Below, in pieces: positions 41,913 through 50,444 of a stretch of 64,000 nt of DNA (within the stretch, counting starts at the first letter, position 1; each line of letters begins with the position of its first letter). Under the pieces are notes generated by a model. The model saw nothing but the letters and a program-made list of their open reading frames with translations. It did not search any database and was not told the origin of the DNA. The translations under genes were made by a program, and so were the position numbers. The stretch spans positions 1 to 64,000 of the forward strand of contig CAJOEC010000023.1 in NCBI GenBank assembly GCA_905233425.1, read 5' to 3'. The DNA is from an uncultured Prevotella sp. (GTDB taxonomy: Bacteria; Bacteroidota; Bacteroidia; Bacteroidales; Bacteroidaceae).

Positions 41913-42608
41913 CTAATCATCCCGTCCTGTAGACTGCGGCACTGCCGCAGTTCTTGGGTCCAAGTAGCGAAGCGAGATGGCAAACAGCGGACCGGCAAGT
42001 TCCTCCCTGAACGCCGTCATCGTCAGGCCTGCAACCTGATATATCAGTGAGGCTTCAAGGAGCGTCGGGACTGCAACGTCCTCTTCCATGTCATTCTCGT
42101 CAAAATCATGGTGCTTGGGCTTGCGGACAAACGTGAACTTCAGCGTGTCGTCTGACGTTCGCGCACAGTACATTTCTAAGTACTTGTCCCCGCCGTCGTA
42201 TGTCACAATGTTCACCGGGCGGTCCCAGCTCCCACGGGCATACTCATCCACCTGCATCAGTGCCTCTGGGCTGGTGTCGGGAAGGGGCTTGGGATAATGT
42301 GTCCACGATGAAAGACGGGCCTCAACGATATGCAGCAAGTCCGAAGGCAGCTTCAAACGGCCTACAAGGGTCACGCCGTCTATGCTGAAACCGGCTGCCT
42401 CTGATGACGACAGACCCTCAAAAACGCTGCTGTCAAGACGCTCCAGGGGGGCACTCTCTATCACCCACTGAAGAGCATATCCTATCTTGTCGATGATGAT
42501 CTTCGTCAGGTTCTGCTCGTCCTCTGGCTCTTCTATGAGTGCTCCCTCGTTCTCCGTCAGCTCGTCAATGGCAGCACGTACACGACTCACTATCTCCTTT
42601 ACCTTCAT
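41913..42608 (-). CDS. Head-tail adaptor-like protein
   Basis: A 231-residue protein. The N-terminal helices (VKEIVSRVRAAIDELTENEG, KIIIDKIGYALQWVIESAPL) and the following VARLSSWTHY-type region resemble phage gp6-like connector proteins. The C-terminus ends DPRTAAVPQSTGRDD, of which the last dozen residues come from an R3 palindrome, so the repeat forms the tail. An R1 copy lies just upstream. Confidence 0.55.
   Translation of the reverse strand: MKVKEIVSRVRAAIDELTENEGALIEEPEDEQNLTKIIIDKIGYALQWVIESAPLERLDSSVFEGLSSSEAAGFSIDGVTLVGRLKLPSDLLHIVEARLSSWTHYPKPLPDTSPEALMQVDEYARGSWDRPVNIVTYDGGDKYLEMYCARTSDDTLKFTFVRKPKHHDFDENDMEEDVAVPTLLEASLIYQVAGLTMTAFREELAGPLFAISLRYLDPRTAAVPQSTGRDD
41921..41952 (+). 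repeat. R3 palindrome
   Basis: TCCTGTAGACTGCGGCA...TGCCGCAGT, a near-perfect palindrome with a 1-bp centre. A second copy is at 55028-55058. Confidence 0.75.
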
Positions 42609-42623
42609 CCTTCTTTGCGCTCC

Positions 42624-42654
42624 TCTTTCGTCCGTTAACCCGGCTGTGAGCCGG
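42624..42654 (+). repeat. R1 hairpin copy between leftward genes
   Basis: TTTCGTCCGTTAA then CCCGGCT / AGCCGG with loop GTG. Confidence 0.85.
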
Positions 42655-42662
42655 AAAAACAG

Positions 42663-43166
42663 TTAACCCTGCTTAATCGTTGCCGTCACGCCGTGCTCTT
42701 TCAGCACCTTCCGTGCCTCGGCAGCACTTGTCACCTGTACGTTGAACGTCTGCGCTATATACACGATGGCCTCGCCCAGGTTGCTGAACGTCTTCCGCTC
42801 TCCTGTATAATTCGCTCCTCCACCGTCAACCACCGTGCCCGAAGCTTCGGCTTCGGAATCACCACGACCTCCGCCTGTCTGCGAAAGGCGCGTCTCCTGT
42901 CTGGTTCGCATGCTCGCGGCCTTTTTCGCGGCCTTATCACGGTCACAGGATTCTTCAACGCTGCGCTCCAGAACGATATCCTTGTCCTTGAAAAGCTGGC
43001 TCCCCTCAATGGCCCGTTGCTTGAAAAGGTCATTAGTGTAGCACTTGGCCGGCGTACCGTTATAGGTGTTACCGTCAATAAAAGCCACCCTCACGTTCAC
43101 ACCCTTGTATTTCAGTGTCACGTCGAAGGTGTTCTGTTTCATCCTCAGTTGATAAATCTTCAGCAT
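42663..43166 (-). CDS. Hypothetical virion protein with R2 insertion
   Basis: A 167-residue protein. The first half is beta-rich and basic (TFDVTLKYKGVNVRVAFIDG, CYTNDLFKQRAIEGSQLF). The middle (SEAEASGTVV) is read from an R2 copy. The C-terminal half is a small helical domain (EAIVYIAQTFNVQVTSAAEA, RKVLKEHGVTATIKQG). The gene sits just after the capsid gene; head completion is possible. Confidence 0.5.
   Translation of the reverse strand: MLKIYQLRMKQNTFDVTLKYKGVNVRVAFIDGNTYNGTPAKCYTNDLFKQRAIEGSQLFKDKDIVLERSVEESCDRDKAAKKAASMRTRQETRLSQTGGGRGDSEAEASGTVVDGGGANYTGERKTFSNLGEAIVYIAQTFNVQVTSAAEARKVLKEHGVTATIKQG
42830..42859 (+). repeat. R2 hairpin copy inside a leftward gene
   Basis: CCACCGTGCC then CGAAGC TTCG GCTTCGG. 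Same + orientation as all other R2 copies. Confidence 0.8.
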
Positions 43167-43220
43167 GTCTTATAATATTATTGTGTTAGTGTACACCCCC
43201 GCCACGGGGCGGTAAAATAT

Positions 43221-43266
43221 GGAGGCTGCGTCATGTCGCGTTTTCTGCGCCACATGCGCAGCCTCC
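43221..43266. other. Strong hairpin upstream of leftward gene
   Basis: GGAGGCTGCG...CGCAGCCTCC with CATGT/ACATG inside: about 15 paired bases and an 16-nt loop. Similar GCAGCC sequences occur at 15125-15145. It could process or stop the capsid transcript. Confidence 0.6.
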
Positions 43267-43298
43267 TGGCATGGATGGGGTGTGTCTCTATTTGTTGC

Positions 43299-43330
43299 TC
43301 TTTCGTCATTTCCCCCGCCTGGGAGGCGGG
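43299..43330 (+). repeat. R1 hairpin copy at the 3' end of the capsid gene
   Basis: CTTTCGTCATTTC then CCCCGCCT / AGGCGGG with loop GGG. It follows the stop codon of the capsid gene. Confidence 0.85.
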
Positions 43331-43344
43331 CATCCTTCATTCAG

Positions 43345-45153
43345 CTACACAGTGCCAGTGTACTCAACCCACTGACTCTGGTCGGCATCCCACTGCCAGG
43401 CCTTCTCGCCGTCGAGAACAACACCGGTGTACTCCGACCAGGCATTGCTCTCGTAGACGTAGTACTTGCCTTCCTCGTAGGTGACGGCATCGGGGGCAGT
43501 GCCAACGGTGATGTCCTGCGTCGGGGCAATGATGTCGCCCTCCGTCGGATTGGCGGGCAGCTGGCTCACGGCTGTCACGGGGCCGTCCTCGCTCAGCAGA
43601 CCGTCAAACGAAATAATCATCCCGTCACTCGGATTGCTCGGAATGGCATCCACAACCTCCACAACAGTGGTGTCGCCGCTGATGTTCTTGTCAACAATCT
43701 GGTCGCTCGGGCCAATCAGCATCGAGTTCTGGCCACGAAGTGCCAAGGCGCCTATCTCCGTGTAAGTGTAACGCTGGGCCTCGCGTGCGTCGTTCCCGGC
43801 TTTGTTCAGGTCGATGTTACTCTCCTTCTTCACCTTGTGGTAGTAGCGCGCAATCTGCAGAGGAACAGCAACGCAGAAGTCCCCATAGCCAAGCTCGTCC
43901 ATCATCGGGGCGTAAACAATGTGCAGTGTGCCAAAGTTCGACACAAGGTCGCGAACGACAATGCCGTAGTCCGTCTTCCGGTGGTCGTACTTCGCGTCCG
44001 TGTGCTTGATGATCTCCTCCATGTTCGCTATCTCGGCCACCTTGTTCTTGCCGCAGAGAAGATAGGACTCGGTGGTCTCGGCGTACTTGGTGAACATCAC
44101 CTTGCCAATGGCAGTGATATGCACGTACTTGAACTTGCCTTCAATGCCCAGCGTGTTAGTCAGCTGGCGCAGGATGCCCTGAGAGGTGTACACATACTCC
44201 TCGTTGCCATCCTTGGTACGCACCAGGAAGCGGGTCTGCTCGCCGTCCCACAGATCGCGCTCAAACTTCTTCGAGAAGTTGCCGAGGGCCTGGTCCCGCA
44301 TCTCCTCAAAGCCCCAAGGAGTCTTCTGCAGGATCTCACGCTCATGGTCGGTGATAAGGATGTTGAACAGGCGCTTCTGCAGATAGACACGTACAGAACG
44401 GGGCTGAGAGTTGTCGGGAGAAACAATCTTCTGGCTCTCACTGCCGGCATAGCTGGAGATAAACATCTCAGTATTGGCGGGAATCGCCGGAACGAGATAA
44501 TCGCGCAGATAGTCACTCACCGTGCCTTCAATCTTTGCCTTACCGTTTAACGGACGGCAGGTAATCTCGTCCTCGTCAGCAGCGCTTACATACAGAATCA
44601 GGTCACCCTTAGTAGTCTTCGTCGTGCTGCCCTTCTCGTAGCCCTTCACACCCTTCACGATGATGGTAGAACTCACACCGGCCTGGTGGAAGTCTCCGCT
44701 CACGTTAGAAGCACTCAGCTTGATGCTCTCGGCCTGGGCAATGTCGTCAGTTGTCCGCAGCGTCAGGTCTGCCTCACCGATGCGGAAGTGGTCTATCTCG
44801 TAACCCTTCACGCTACGCTGAACGGCAACAGTCCTCGCAAAGTTCAGCAACACATACTTCGCGGCATTGTACTTCACCACGTCGGGGTCGTACTCCTCGG
44901 CGGCCAACTCGCCACGTCTCATCTGCGTGGCACTGCCCTGCGTACCGGGAAGTCCCTGGCCAGCATCCCTGCCTTCAGGAGCCAGGTCACTCTTGTCCGG
45001 GTCTACCGGGTCAGGGTTTTGCGGGTCGGGGTCTACTACCGCCGCTCCCTCGGCCAGGCACACGCCGGCACCGCCACTCAATACTGCAATCACTGTGAAC
45101 AGCAGGCTGATAAGCAGCCCGTGTTCCCTCACAAAGTTCTCAATCTTTTTCAT
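43345..45153 (-). CDS. Major capsid protein with membrane-like N-terminus
   Basis: A 602-residue protein. It lies directly downstream of the scaffold gene, and its middle carries RKTDYGIVVRDLVSNFGTLH, a pattern of HK97-type capsid proteins of Bacteroidetes phages. Residues 1-35 read as a signal or membrane segment: KKIENFVREHGLLISLLFTV, then SGGAGVCLAEG, followed by a Pro/Asp-rich linker (DPDPQNPDPVDPDKSDLAPE). The C-terminus has two short Trp/Tyr units (YYVYESNAWSEYTGV, WQWDADQSQWVEYTGTV), a likely surface decoration. A prohead protease might remove the N-terminus. Confidence 0.75.
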   Translation of the reverse strand: MKKIENFVREHGLLISLLFTVIAVLSGGAGVCLAEGAAVVDPDPQNPDPVDPDKSDLAPEGRDAGQGLPGTQGSATQMRRGELAAEEYDPDVVKYNAAKYVLLNFARTVAVQRSVKGYEIDHFRIGEADLTLRTTDDIAQAESIKLSASNVSGDFHQAGVSSTIIVKGVKGYEKGSTTKTTKGDLILYVSAADEDEITCRPLNGKAKIEGTVSDYLRDYLVPAIPANTEMFISSYAGSESQKIVSPDNSQPRSVRVYLQKRLFNILITDHEREILQKTPWGFEEMRDQALGNFSKKFERDLWDGEQTRFLVRTKDGNEEYVYTSQGILRQLTNTLGIEGKFKYVHITAIGKVMFTKYAETTESYLLCGKNKVAEIANMEEIIKHTDAKYDHRKTDYGIVVRDLVSNFGTLHIVYAPMMDELGYGDFCVAVPLQIARYYHKVKKESNIDLNKAGNDAREAQRYTYTEIGALALRGQNSMLIGPSDQIVDKNISGDTTVVEVVDAIPSNPSDGMIISFDGLLSEDGPVTAVSQLPANPTEGDIIAPTQDITVGTAPDAVTYEEGKYYVYESNAWSEYTGVVLDGEKAWQWDADQSQWVEYTGTV

Positions 45154-45204
45154 CTTCTTCTTTTTGTTAAATAATGGTTATCGTTTATTTGTCCAATATC
45201 CCTT

Positions 45205-45273
45205 TTTTCGTCAGTTGTGACGCCTGAGAGGCGGCTCTCGCCCTTTCGTCAGTTGTGACGCCTGGCAGGCGGC
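45205..45273 (+). repeat. Two R1 copies in tandem
   Basis: Copies at 45205-45237 and 45244-45273, both with leader TTTCGTCAGTTGTGA. Stems CGCCT / AGGCG. They lie between scaffold and capsid genes. Confidence 0.85.
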
Positions 45274-45274
45274 T

Positions 45275-46117
45275 CTAAATCCCAAGACTCTCCTGAAAAG
45301 CCGCCAGGCTCCCGTCGTTCTTCTTCCGCTTCTCAGGCATCTGGCCACCGCCATTGCCGCCAAGGTTCGGCACGCCGCTGCCAAACGTCCGCTTCGGGTT
45401 CTGCATCTTCTCGTTAAGCGCGGTGGCACGGGCCTTGTCGGCTGCAGCAGCAACGTCACCGTCATAATTACGGGCGTTGAACAGCGCTTCCCACATGCCC
45501 TTCGTCACAATGCCCTTGCTCGCTAACTGCATGAAGCCCTCCTTGCCAACGGGGTTGCCGTCTTCATCCAGCTCACCGAAGAAGTCCTTTGCCATCTTCA
45601 CACACTGCTCGTCGCTCAAGCCGCGCTCGGCCTGCAGCTCCTTCAGCGTCTCGAAGCTCTTGACGGCGTTCTGACCGAGTTCCTCTCTCTCTTTCTTTGC
45701 TGTCTCCTCCTTCTCCTGGAACTTCAGAAGGGCCTCACCCATCGTCGTCGCAAACTCCGGGTTCGTGGCCAGCTCCCTAATGTCGGCGTCGGGACCTATG
45801 TTCTCGGCAAGGTACGCAAACGGGTTGGTACCGTTCTTTGCTGCCATCACCAGACCGGCAAGCAACGGGGTCTTGTCAAAGGCTTCGCCAAGCTGCCTGT
45901 TGCTCTCACGGTAGTTCTCCAGCTCGTCTAAGTTTTGGTTCGCCTGGCCGTAGAAGGCTTCCTCATCGTCAAGGTTCAGGTCGGGATGGGCCGCGCTGTA
46001 GCGGCTCCTGTATCGCTCACGCGCACTCTGCGCTGTGGTTGTCTCAACCGCTCCTGATACCTCTGCTTCTTTCTTAGTTGCCATTTTCTGTTCGGTATTT
46101 GTTGATGTTTCGTTCAT
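45275..46117 (-). CDS. Capsid scaffold-like protein
   Basis: A 280-residue protein, helical and charged: NLDELENYRESNRQLGEAFD, KFQEKEETAKKEREELGQ, KMAKDFFGELDEDGNPVGKE, and a Gly-rich basic tail (GGNGGGQMPEKRKKNDGS). This composition, a lack of Cys and the place directly before the capsid gene fit a scaffold protein. An in-frame ATG at 46084 (MATKKEAEV) is a possible start. Confidence 0.65.
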   Translation of the reverse strand: MNETSTNTEQKMATKKEAEVSGAVETTTAQSARERYRSRYSAAHPDLNLDDEEAFYGQANQNLDELENYRESNRQLGEAFDKTPLLAGLVMAAKNGTNPFAYLAENIGPDADIRELATNPEFATTMGEALLKFQEKEETAKKEREELGQNAVKSFETLKELQAERGLSDEQCVKMAKDFFGELDEDGNPVGKEGFMQLASKGIVTKGMWEALFNARNYDGDVAAAADKARATALNEKMQNPKRTFGSGVPNLGGNGGGQMPEKRKKNDGSLAAFQESLGI

Positions 46118-46146
46118 GCGAGGATTGGCCCTCGCGCTTTACGCCA

Positions 46147-46154
46147 CAAAATTA
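46147..46154 (-). promoter_or_regulatory. Leftward head-gene promoter (-7 box)
   Basis: TAATTTTG on the minus strand, 29 nt before the scaffold start. No clear -33 element. Confidence 0.5.
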
Positions 46155-46262
46155 ACTCAACGCCACCCTCCCTTTTTCACAATATTTCCACACATTGCCG
46201 CGAAAACACCCACAAAAGCCACCCTACGAAAATATTGTGAAAAAAATACTCCCTCTCCCGCC

Positions 46263-46270
46263 TATCTTTG
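46263..46270 (+). promoter_or_regulatory. Rightward portal promoter (-7 box)
   Basis: TATCTTTG, 97 nt before the portal start. Its leader RNA would carry two R1 hairpins. Confidence 0.6.
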
Positions 46271-46287
46271 CACAAAAATGACACATC

Positions 46288-46357
46288 CTTTCGTCAATTC
46301 CCCCGGCTGAGAGCCGGGAACAGTCATTTTCGTCAATTCCCCCGGCTGAGAGCCGGG
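46288..46357 (+). repeat. Two R1 copies in the portal leader
   Basis: Copies at 46288-46318 and 46327-46357 with leader TTTCGTCAATTC. Stems CCCCGGCT / AGCCGGG, loop GAG. Spaced by GAACAGTCA. Confidence 0.9.
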
Positions 46358-46366
46358 CTGCAACTA

Positions 46367-48412
46367 ATGAATATGGAAAGACCTCTACTCACACTCGACG
46401 ACGTGCAGCCTCTCAAGAAAGGCAACCGGCGTGACACCGTCGCCTACCGCCGCGAACAAAGCCTCCAGGGTGCCAACTACGACCAGAAACTCCTCGCGGA
46501 GTGCGCACGCTCATGGCTCAACAAGGAGGATTTCCGCCGTGAGAGGGCCGACATCCTACGCATGCTCTTCGGAAACCAGTGGGGCGACATCATCAATGTC
46601 CATGGACTCGGCACCATGTCCTCTGAGGAGTGGCTGCAGCGGCAGGGACTCACCCCGCTGAAGAACAACGTCATGATCTCTCTATGGATGTCCGTCTTCG
46701 GCATACATGCAAAGCAGGAGACGGAGCCGGTATGCTATGCACGAAACCAGAACGTAAAGGCACTCTCCGACAATCTCTCAGCAGCCATACAGTCCAACTG
46801 GCAGAACCAGTACATGTCCGAGAAACTCGACGCTACCTTTGCCGAGTTCCTCATCTCCTCGGCAGCATTCATGCGAAACACATTCGAGGAGCGCTGCGAA
46901 CTCCACGACTCCTACAACGACTGCATAAACCCCTACTTCATGTTCTGGGAGGGGGGATTCGACCCCACTCACCAGGACCTCCGGCTCATCGGATGCCTCC
47001 ACGACATTTCACCAGAGGAGCTTTACTTCCGATTCGCACGCCCGGAATACGGCCTCACCATCTACGACCTCGACCAGATCTACTCCCTGGCAACATTTTC
47101 GTCCGTTGCCCCAGCTGGCAGCCGGGCGGCTGCCATGTCCGCAAACCAGATCAACGAACGCTACGACATCGACTCCCTCTCTTTCTACCGCCCTTCCGAC
47201 ATCGGACTCTGCCGCGTCATAGAGGTGTGGCGCGAAGAGGTGAAGCCGCGATACCAGTGCTTCGACCCCCTGGCTACTGACCAGCTCGACAAGTATTTCC
47301 GATGTGAAAAGGCCGACCTACACCACGTCATTGACATCAACCGCCAGCGAAAGGCACTCTACGACCAGCAGGGGGTGCCAACACAGAAAAGGGCCTACAT
47401 CACCGCCCGCGAAATCGTCGACAAGTTCTGGCAGTACTATTTCCTCGCACCCGACGGACGCATACTCTGTGAGGGGGAGTCGCCCTACGACTACCGCTCC
47501 CATCCCTTCACCGTGGCCCTCTTCCCGTATGTCAACGGTGAGGTGCACTCTTTCATGGGTTCCTTCAAGGACCAGCAGATCTACATCAACCGCATGGTCT
47601 CCATCAACGACTGGGCCATACGCACCGCTGCAAAGGGAATGACCTTCCTCCCACTGTCGCTGAAGCCCGACGGAATGACCATCGAGGATTATGCCGCACA
47701 GAAGTCGCGCTTCGACGCTGTCTTTGTCTACGACGATACCAAGTCACGCACAGGAGTCATGCCACAGTTCTTCTCACACTCAGCCTTCAATACTGGCGCC
47801 AACGAGATGCTGCAGACGCAGCTCAACATGATCCACGAGGTCAGCGGTGTCTCGGGAGCACTGCAAGGAAAGACCCCAGCATCGGGCACAGCAGCATCAC
47901 GCTACGCCATGGAGGCGCAGAACGCCACAACTACCATATATCCCCTCATCAAGAAGTTCAACGGCTTCGAGGAGCGAGTGGCCATAAAGACGCTCATCAC
48001 ACTGCAGCAGTTCTACGAGGAAGGACGCGACATCACACCAAAGAAGGCCGACCACCAGGTATTCTACCGCGCCAACGCCTGCCGGAACATCAAGGCGAAT
48101 ATCTCCATCAAGAACTCGGCGGCATCGGCCGCCTTCTTCCAGATGGGAAACGAACTGCTCAACAACCTCTTCGACAAGGGGGCCATCGACGTGCGCACGT
48201 TCCTCAAAAACATCGACGCGCCATTTGCCGACAAAATCCTGCAGGACATCGACTCCTATATGTCCCAGCTGCAACAGGGGCAGCAGCCCTCCGCTCCCGT
48301 ACAGGTTCCCGGCGCAAACCAGCAGCAGGCTGCGACGGCGGCCTCCCTGTTACAAGGCCCCGGGCAGCTGCTCACCCGCCAGTCTCCATCATCCCCCTTC
48401 AACGCAATATAG
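46367..48412 (+). CDS. Portal protein
   Basis: A 681-residue protein. Features of portal proteins: large size, EKLDATFAEFLISSAAFMRN, FMFWEGGFDPTHQDLRLIGC, VIEVWREEVKPRYQCF, FYFLAP-like strands, EMLQTQLNMIHEVSGVSGAL, KFNGFEERVAIKTLITLQQF, and a flexible C-terminus rich in Gln. At about residue 243 an R1 copy is translated in frame (ATFSSVAPAGSRAAAM) in a loop between helices. The ATG at 46367 is used; upstream codons read through two R1 repeats. The three genes that follow are also structural. Confidence 0.75.
   Translation: MNMERPLLTLDDVQPLKKGNRRDTVAYRREQSLQGANYDQKLLAECARSWLNKEDFRRERADILRMLFGNQWGDIINVHGLGTMSSEEWLQRQGLTPLKNNVMISLWMSVFGIHAKQETEPVCYARNQNVKALSDNLSAAIQSNWQNQYMSEKLDATFAEFLISSAAFMRNTFEERCELHDSYNDCINPYFMFWEGGFDPTHQDLRLIGCLHDISPEELYFRFARPEYGLTIYDLDQIYSLATFSSVAPAGSRAAAMSANQINERYDIDSLSFYRPSDIGLCRVIEVWREEVKPRYQCFDPLATDQLDKYFRCEKADLHHVIDINRQRKALYDQQGVPTQKRAYITAREIVDKFWQYYFLAPDGRILCEGESPYDYRSHPFTVALFPYVNGEVHSFMGSFKDQQIYINRMVSINDWAIRTAAKGMTFLPLSLKPDGMTIEDYAAQKSRFDAVFVYDDTKSRTGVMPQFFSHSAFNTGANEMLQTQLNMIHEVSGVSGALQGKTPASGTAASRYAMEAQNATTTIYPLIKKFNGFEERVAIKTLITLQQFYEEGRDITPKKADHQVFYRANACRNIKANISIKNSAASAAFFQMGNELLNNLFDKGAIDVRTFLKNIDAPFADKILQDIDSYMSQLQQGQQPSAPVQVPGANQQQAATAASLLQGPGQLLTRQSPSSPFNAI
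47096..47126 (+). repeat. R1 hairpin copy in the portal gene
   Basis: TTTTCGTCCGTTGC then CCCAGCT / AGCCGGG with loop GGC and one mismatch. In frame. Confidence 0.85.
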
Positions 48413-48414
48413 AC

Positions 48415-48443
48415 TTTCGTCAATTCCCCGGCTGAGAGCCGGG
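48415..48443 (+). repeat. R1 hairpin copy between portal and next gene
   Basis: CTTTCGTCAATTC then CCCGGCT / AGCCGGG with loop GAG; 16 nt before the next start codon. Confidence 0.9.
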
Positions 48444-48459
48444 ACAAAAAGTAAAACTC

Positions 48460-49437
48460 ATGGACTTCACCCTCGACTTCTCCTACCTCTACGCCACCGT
48501 CGCACGCTCACTCTCCATCATCGGAAAGCGCAGCACCGACGACAAGGGAAACCGCATCTTCGCCGACATCACACTCGGCTCACGTGAACAGGCCGTCGCC
48601 TACGACTTCTTCACAACCGCCGTCATCGACCTCTGCACAGAGCTGTCGAAGTTCATGACGGCAGAACTCCACGACCTCCCGGAGTATACACAGACCGTCT
48701 ACACCACCTTCTGGAGCACGGAGTCGCCAGCATCTCTTGCGCCCCTCATAACTGCCTCCGACCAGCTCCTCTATAACCCCAGCGCCAATACTCTCCACAC
48801 ATCAAGCCTATCATATCCTTTCAGCGCCACCACTCCCGACACTGACTCCCTCTTTGACTACAACGGCAACTTCTATAAATGGGACGGCGACGAACTCCCC
48901 CAGCTTACTGATGAAGAGACAGCCCTACTTTCTACAGAACAAAGGGAGGCTGCCACAAGACTTTCCTTCTTCAACACAGACCCGGCATCCGTCCAAGCCA
49001 GTCAGGCCGGCATATACATCTATTATAATAACGCCGTCTACTGCTCTTCACGTTCCGCTTCGTTCTCTCAAGGCGTCACTCTTCCCGCTGGATCTGTTGT
49101 CGTCGACCCGCAGGGCAGGGCATACCTCCGACAGTCTGACACGCTGCTCAATATTCCTGCCGGAGCACAGGAGAGCGTCACCATATCCATCGACGTGCCA
49201 GCCAACTGGAACACGGCACTCATAACGTCTCTCTCACAGGCACTCAAAAACTACTGCGTCGCCTATGCTCTCTACTCCTGGTTCGTCATCACCGCTCCAC
49301 GCATCGCTGAGAAATACCTCCTCGATGCAAAGAACATGATTGCTGCAGTCATACGCATCGCCCACGAGAAAACGCCTCCTAAGGAAGTACTGCCCTTCAA
49401 GCACCCCACAGCCTCCTTCACTGATTACACAACATGA
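48460..49437 (+). CDS. Structural protein, first of three related
   Basis: A 325-residue protein. Near its C-terminus TISIDVPANWNTALITSLSQ, ALKNYCVAYALYSWFVITAP, AEKYLLDAKNMIAAVIRIAH. The same order (a short strand, an AxLxQxYVxxxMxYLWW-type helix, P..K....Y...A..DL..I.R, KKxP) recurs in the next two gene products, so they are likely paralogs. The insert between (residues 90-220) is specific to this one. Probably connector or neck proteins. Function not known. Confidence 0.55.
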   Translation: MDFTLDFSYLYATVARSLSIIGKRSTDDKGNRIFADITLGSREQAVAYDFFTTAVIDLCTELSKFMTAELHDLPEYTQTVYTTFWSTESPASLAPLITASDQLLYNPSANTLHTSSLSYPFSATTPDTDSLFDYNGNFYKWDGDELPQLTDEETALLSTEQREAATRLSFFNTDPASVQASQAGIYIYYNNAVYCSSRSASFSQGVTLPAGSVVVDPQGRAYLRQSDTLLNIPAGAQESVTISIDVPANWNTALITSLSQALKNYCVAYALYSWFVITAPRIAEKYLLDAKNMIAAVIRIAHEKTPPKEVLPFKHPTASFTDYTT

Positions 49438-49451
49438 TTACACAACATAAC

Positions 49452-49521
49452 CTTTCGTCAATTCTCCCGGCTGATAGCCGGAAACAGTCATTTTCGTCAA
49501 TTCTCCCGGCTGATAGCCGGG
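49452..49521 (+). repeat. Two R1 copies in tandem
   Basis: Copies at 49452-49482 and 49491-49521. Leader CTTTCGTCAATTC; stems CCCGGCT / AGCCGG; loop GAT. Same spacer GAAACAGTCA as in the portal leader. Confidence 0.9.
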
Positions 49522-49550
49522 AACAGTCATAAACTAAAAAAATTACAGTC

Positions 49551-50441
49551 ATGTCAAAATTTCTAAACCTGAGCCTCAACCGTAAGCTCATCTTCGAAGC
49601 AGTCAAGGCCGACAGCTTCATCAACAGCAACATCATCAAGGCCAACAACCCGGAGGAAAACGCCTCCCAGGCATACAACACAGCTGCCGGAGACGACACC
49701 TACCAAGAGCGAAAACTAGAACGCACCCTCGGCGAGGCCGTCGGAACGTTCGAGGCACACCTCGCAGAGTTCGTCGACTCCACAGTCGAAAACGGAGGTA
49801 TCTCCGACACGCTCGCAAACGTCCAGGAGAACGGCGATTTCACTATCAGTGTCATCGTCAGCGAACGCTACAACAACGGACTCGTCTCGCCAATAGCGAA
49901 GCTCGCACAGGGGTACATCATCAACCTCATGCTCTACTACTGGTACCAGCCCATAGCACCCGCACTCTCCAAGGACTATCTCGCCTTCTCCGAGACTTCG
50001 CTCGGAAACATCCGGCTCTGCCTCGCTAAGACGGCACCCGCAACAAACAGTGTCAGCTATGACGACGTGACGGGAACGGTGGTAGGCAGTGCTGCGACAA
50101 CTGAACAGCTGGTGGCGCAAATAGCATTCGATGACAATGCTAATGCTTTCCTCGTCAGCAGGGAACTACTCACATCCAATTTCGCCAATAACGGTTACGT
50201 ACATATTCAGCATACAACACCGGGCAAGGGATTCGATGTCGGGGTCGTGACACCTGTCGACGGAGGAGGAACTAGAAAAGAACACCTCTTCACCATTGGA
50301 ACACCCCACAACCTCACAAACTCAGAGTGGAGAACTCTCTCAGGAAGAACGGAAGCCATTGTCTACTTTGCCGCTACCGACGGGACCAACCCGCAGGGAT
50401 ATGTGCTTCAAATCTACACCAGGACAAATGCAACTGCATAG
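49551..50441 (+). CDS. Structural protein, second of three related
   Basis: A 296-residue protein: RKLERTLGEAVGTFEAHLAE, ISVIVSERYNNGLVSPIAKL, AQGYIINLMLYYWYQPIAPA, FSETSLGNIRLCLAKTAPAT. These elements match those of 48460-49437 and 50445-51296. The C-terminal 110 residues are a separate beta domain (NANAFLVSRELLTSNFANNG, YVHIQHTTPGKGFDVGVVTP). Likely in the same virion complex. Confidence 0.6.
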   Translation: MSKFLNLSLNRKLIFEAVKADSFINSNIIKANNPEENASQAYNTAAGDDTYQERKLERTLGEAVGTFEAHLAEFVDSTVENGGISDTLANVQENGDFTISVIVSERYNNGLVSPIAKLAQGYIINLMLYYWYQPIAPALSKDYLAFSETSLGNIRLCLAKTAPATNSVSYDDVTGTVVGSAATTEQLVAQIAFDDNANAFLVSRELLTSNFANNGYVHIQHTTPGKGFDVGVVTPVDGGGTRKEHLFTIGTPHNLTNSEWRTLSGRTEAIVYFAATDGTNPQGYVLQIYTRTNATA

Positions 50442-50444
50442 ACC

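Noticed and set aside
39814..44550. Long rightward ORFs (465 and 443 codons) opposite tail and capsid genes
   Set aside because: They lie wholly inside genes with clear protein sense on the minus strand and have shadow-type composition.
46268..46366. N-terminal extension of the portal protein
   Set aside because: The extra codons are two translated R1 copies within the leader RNA; the frame happens to be open.
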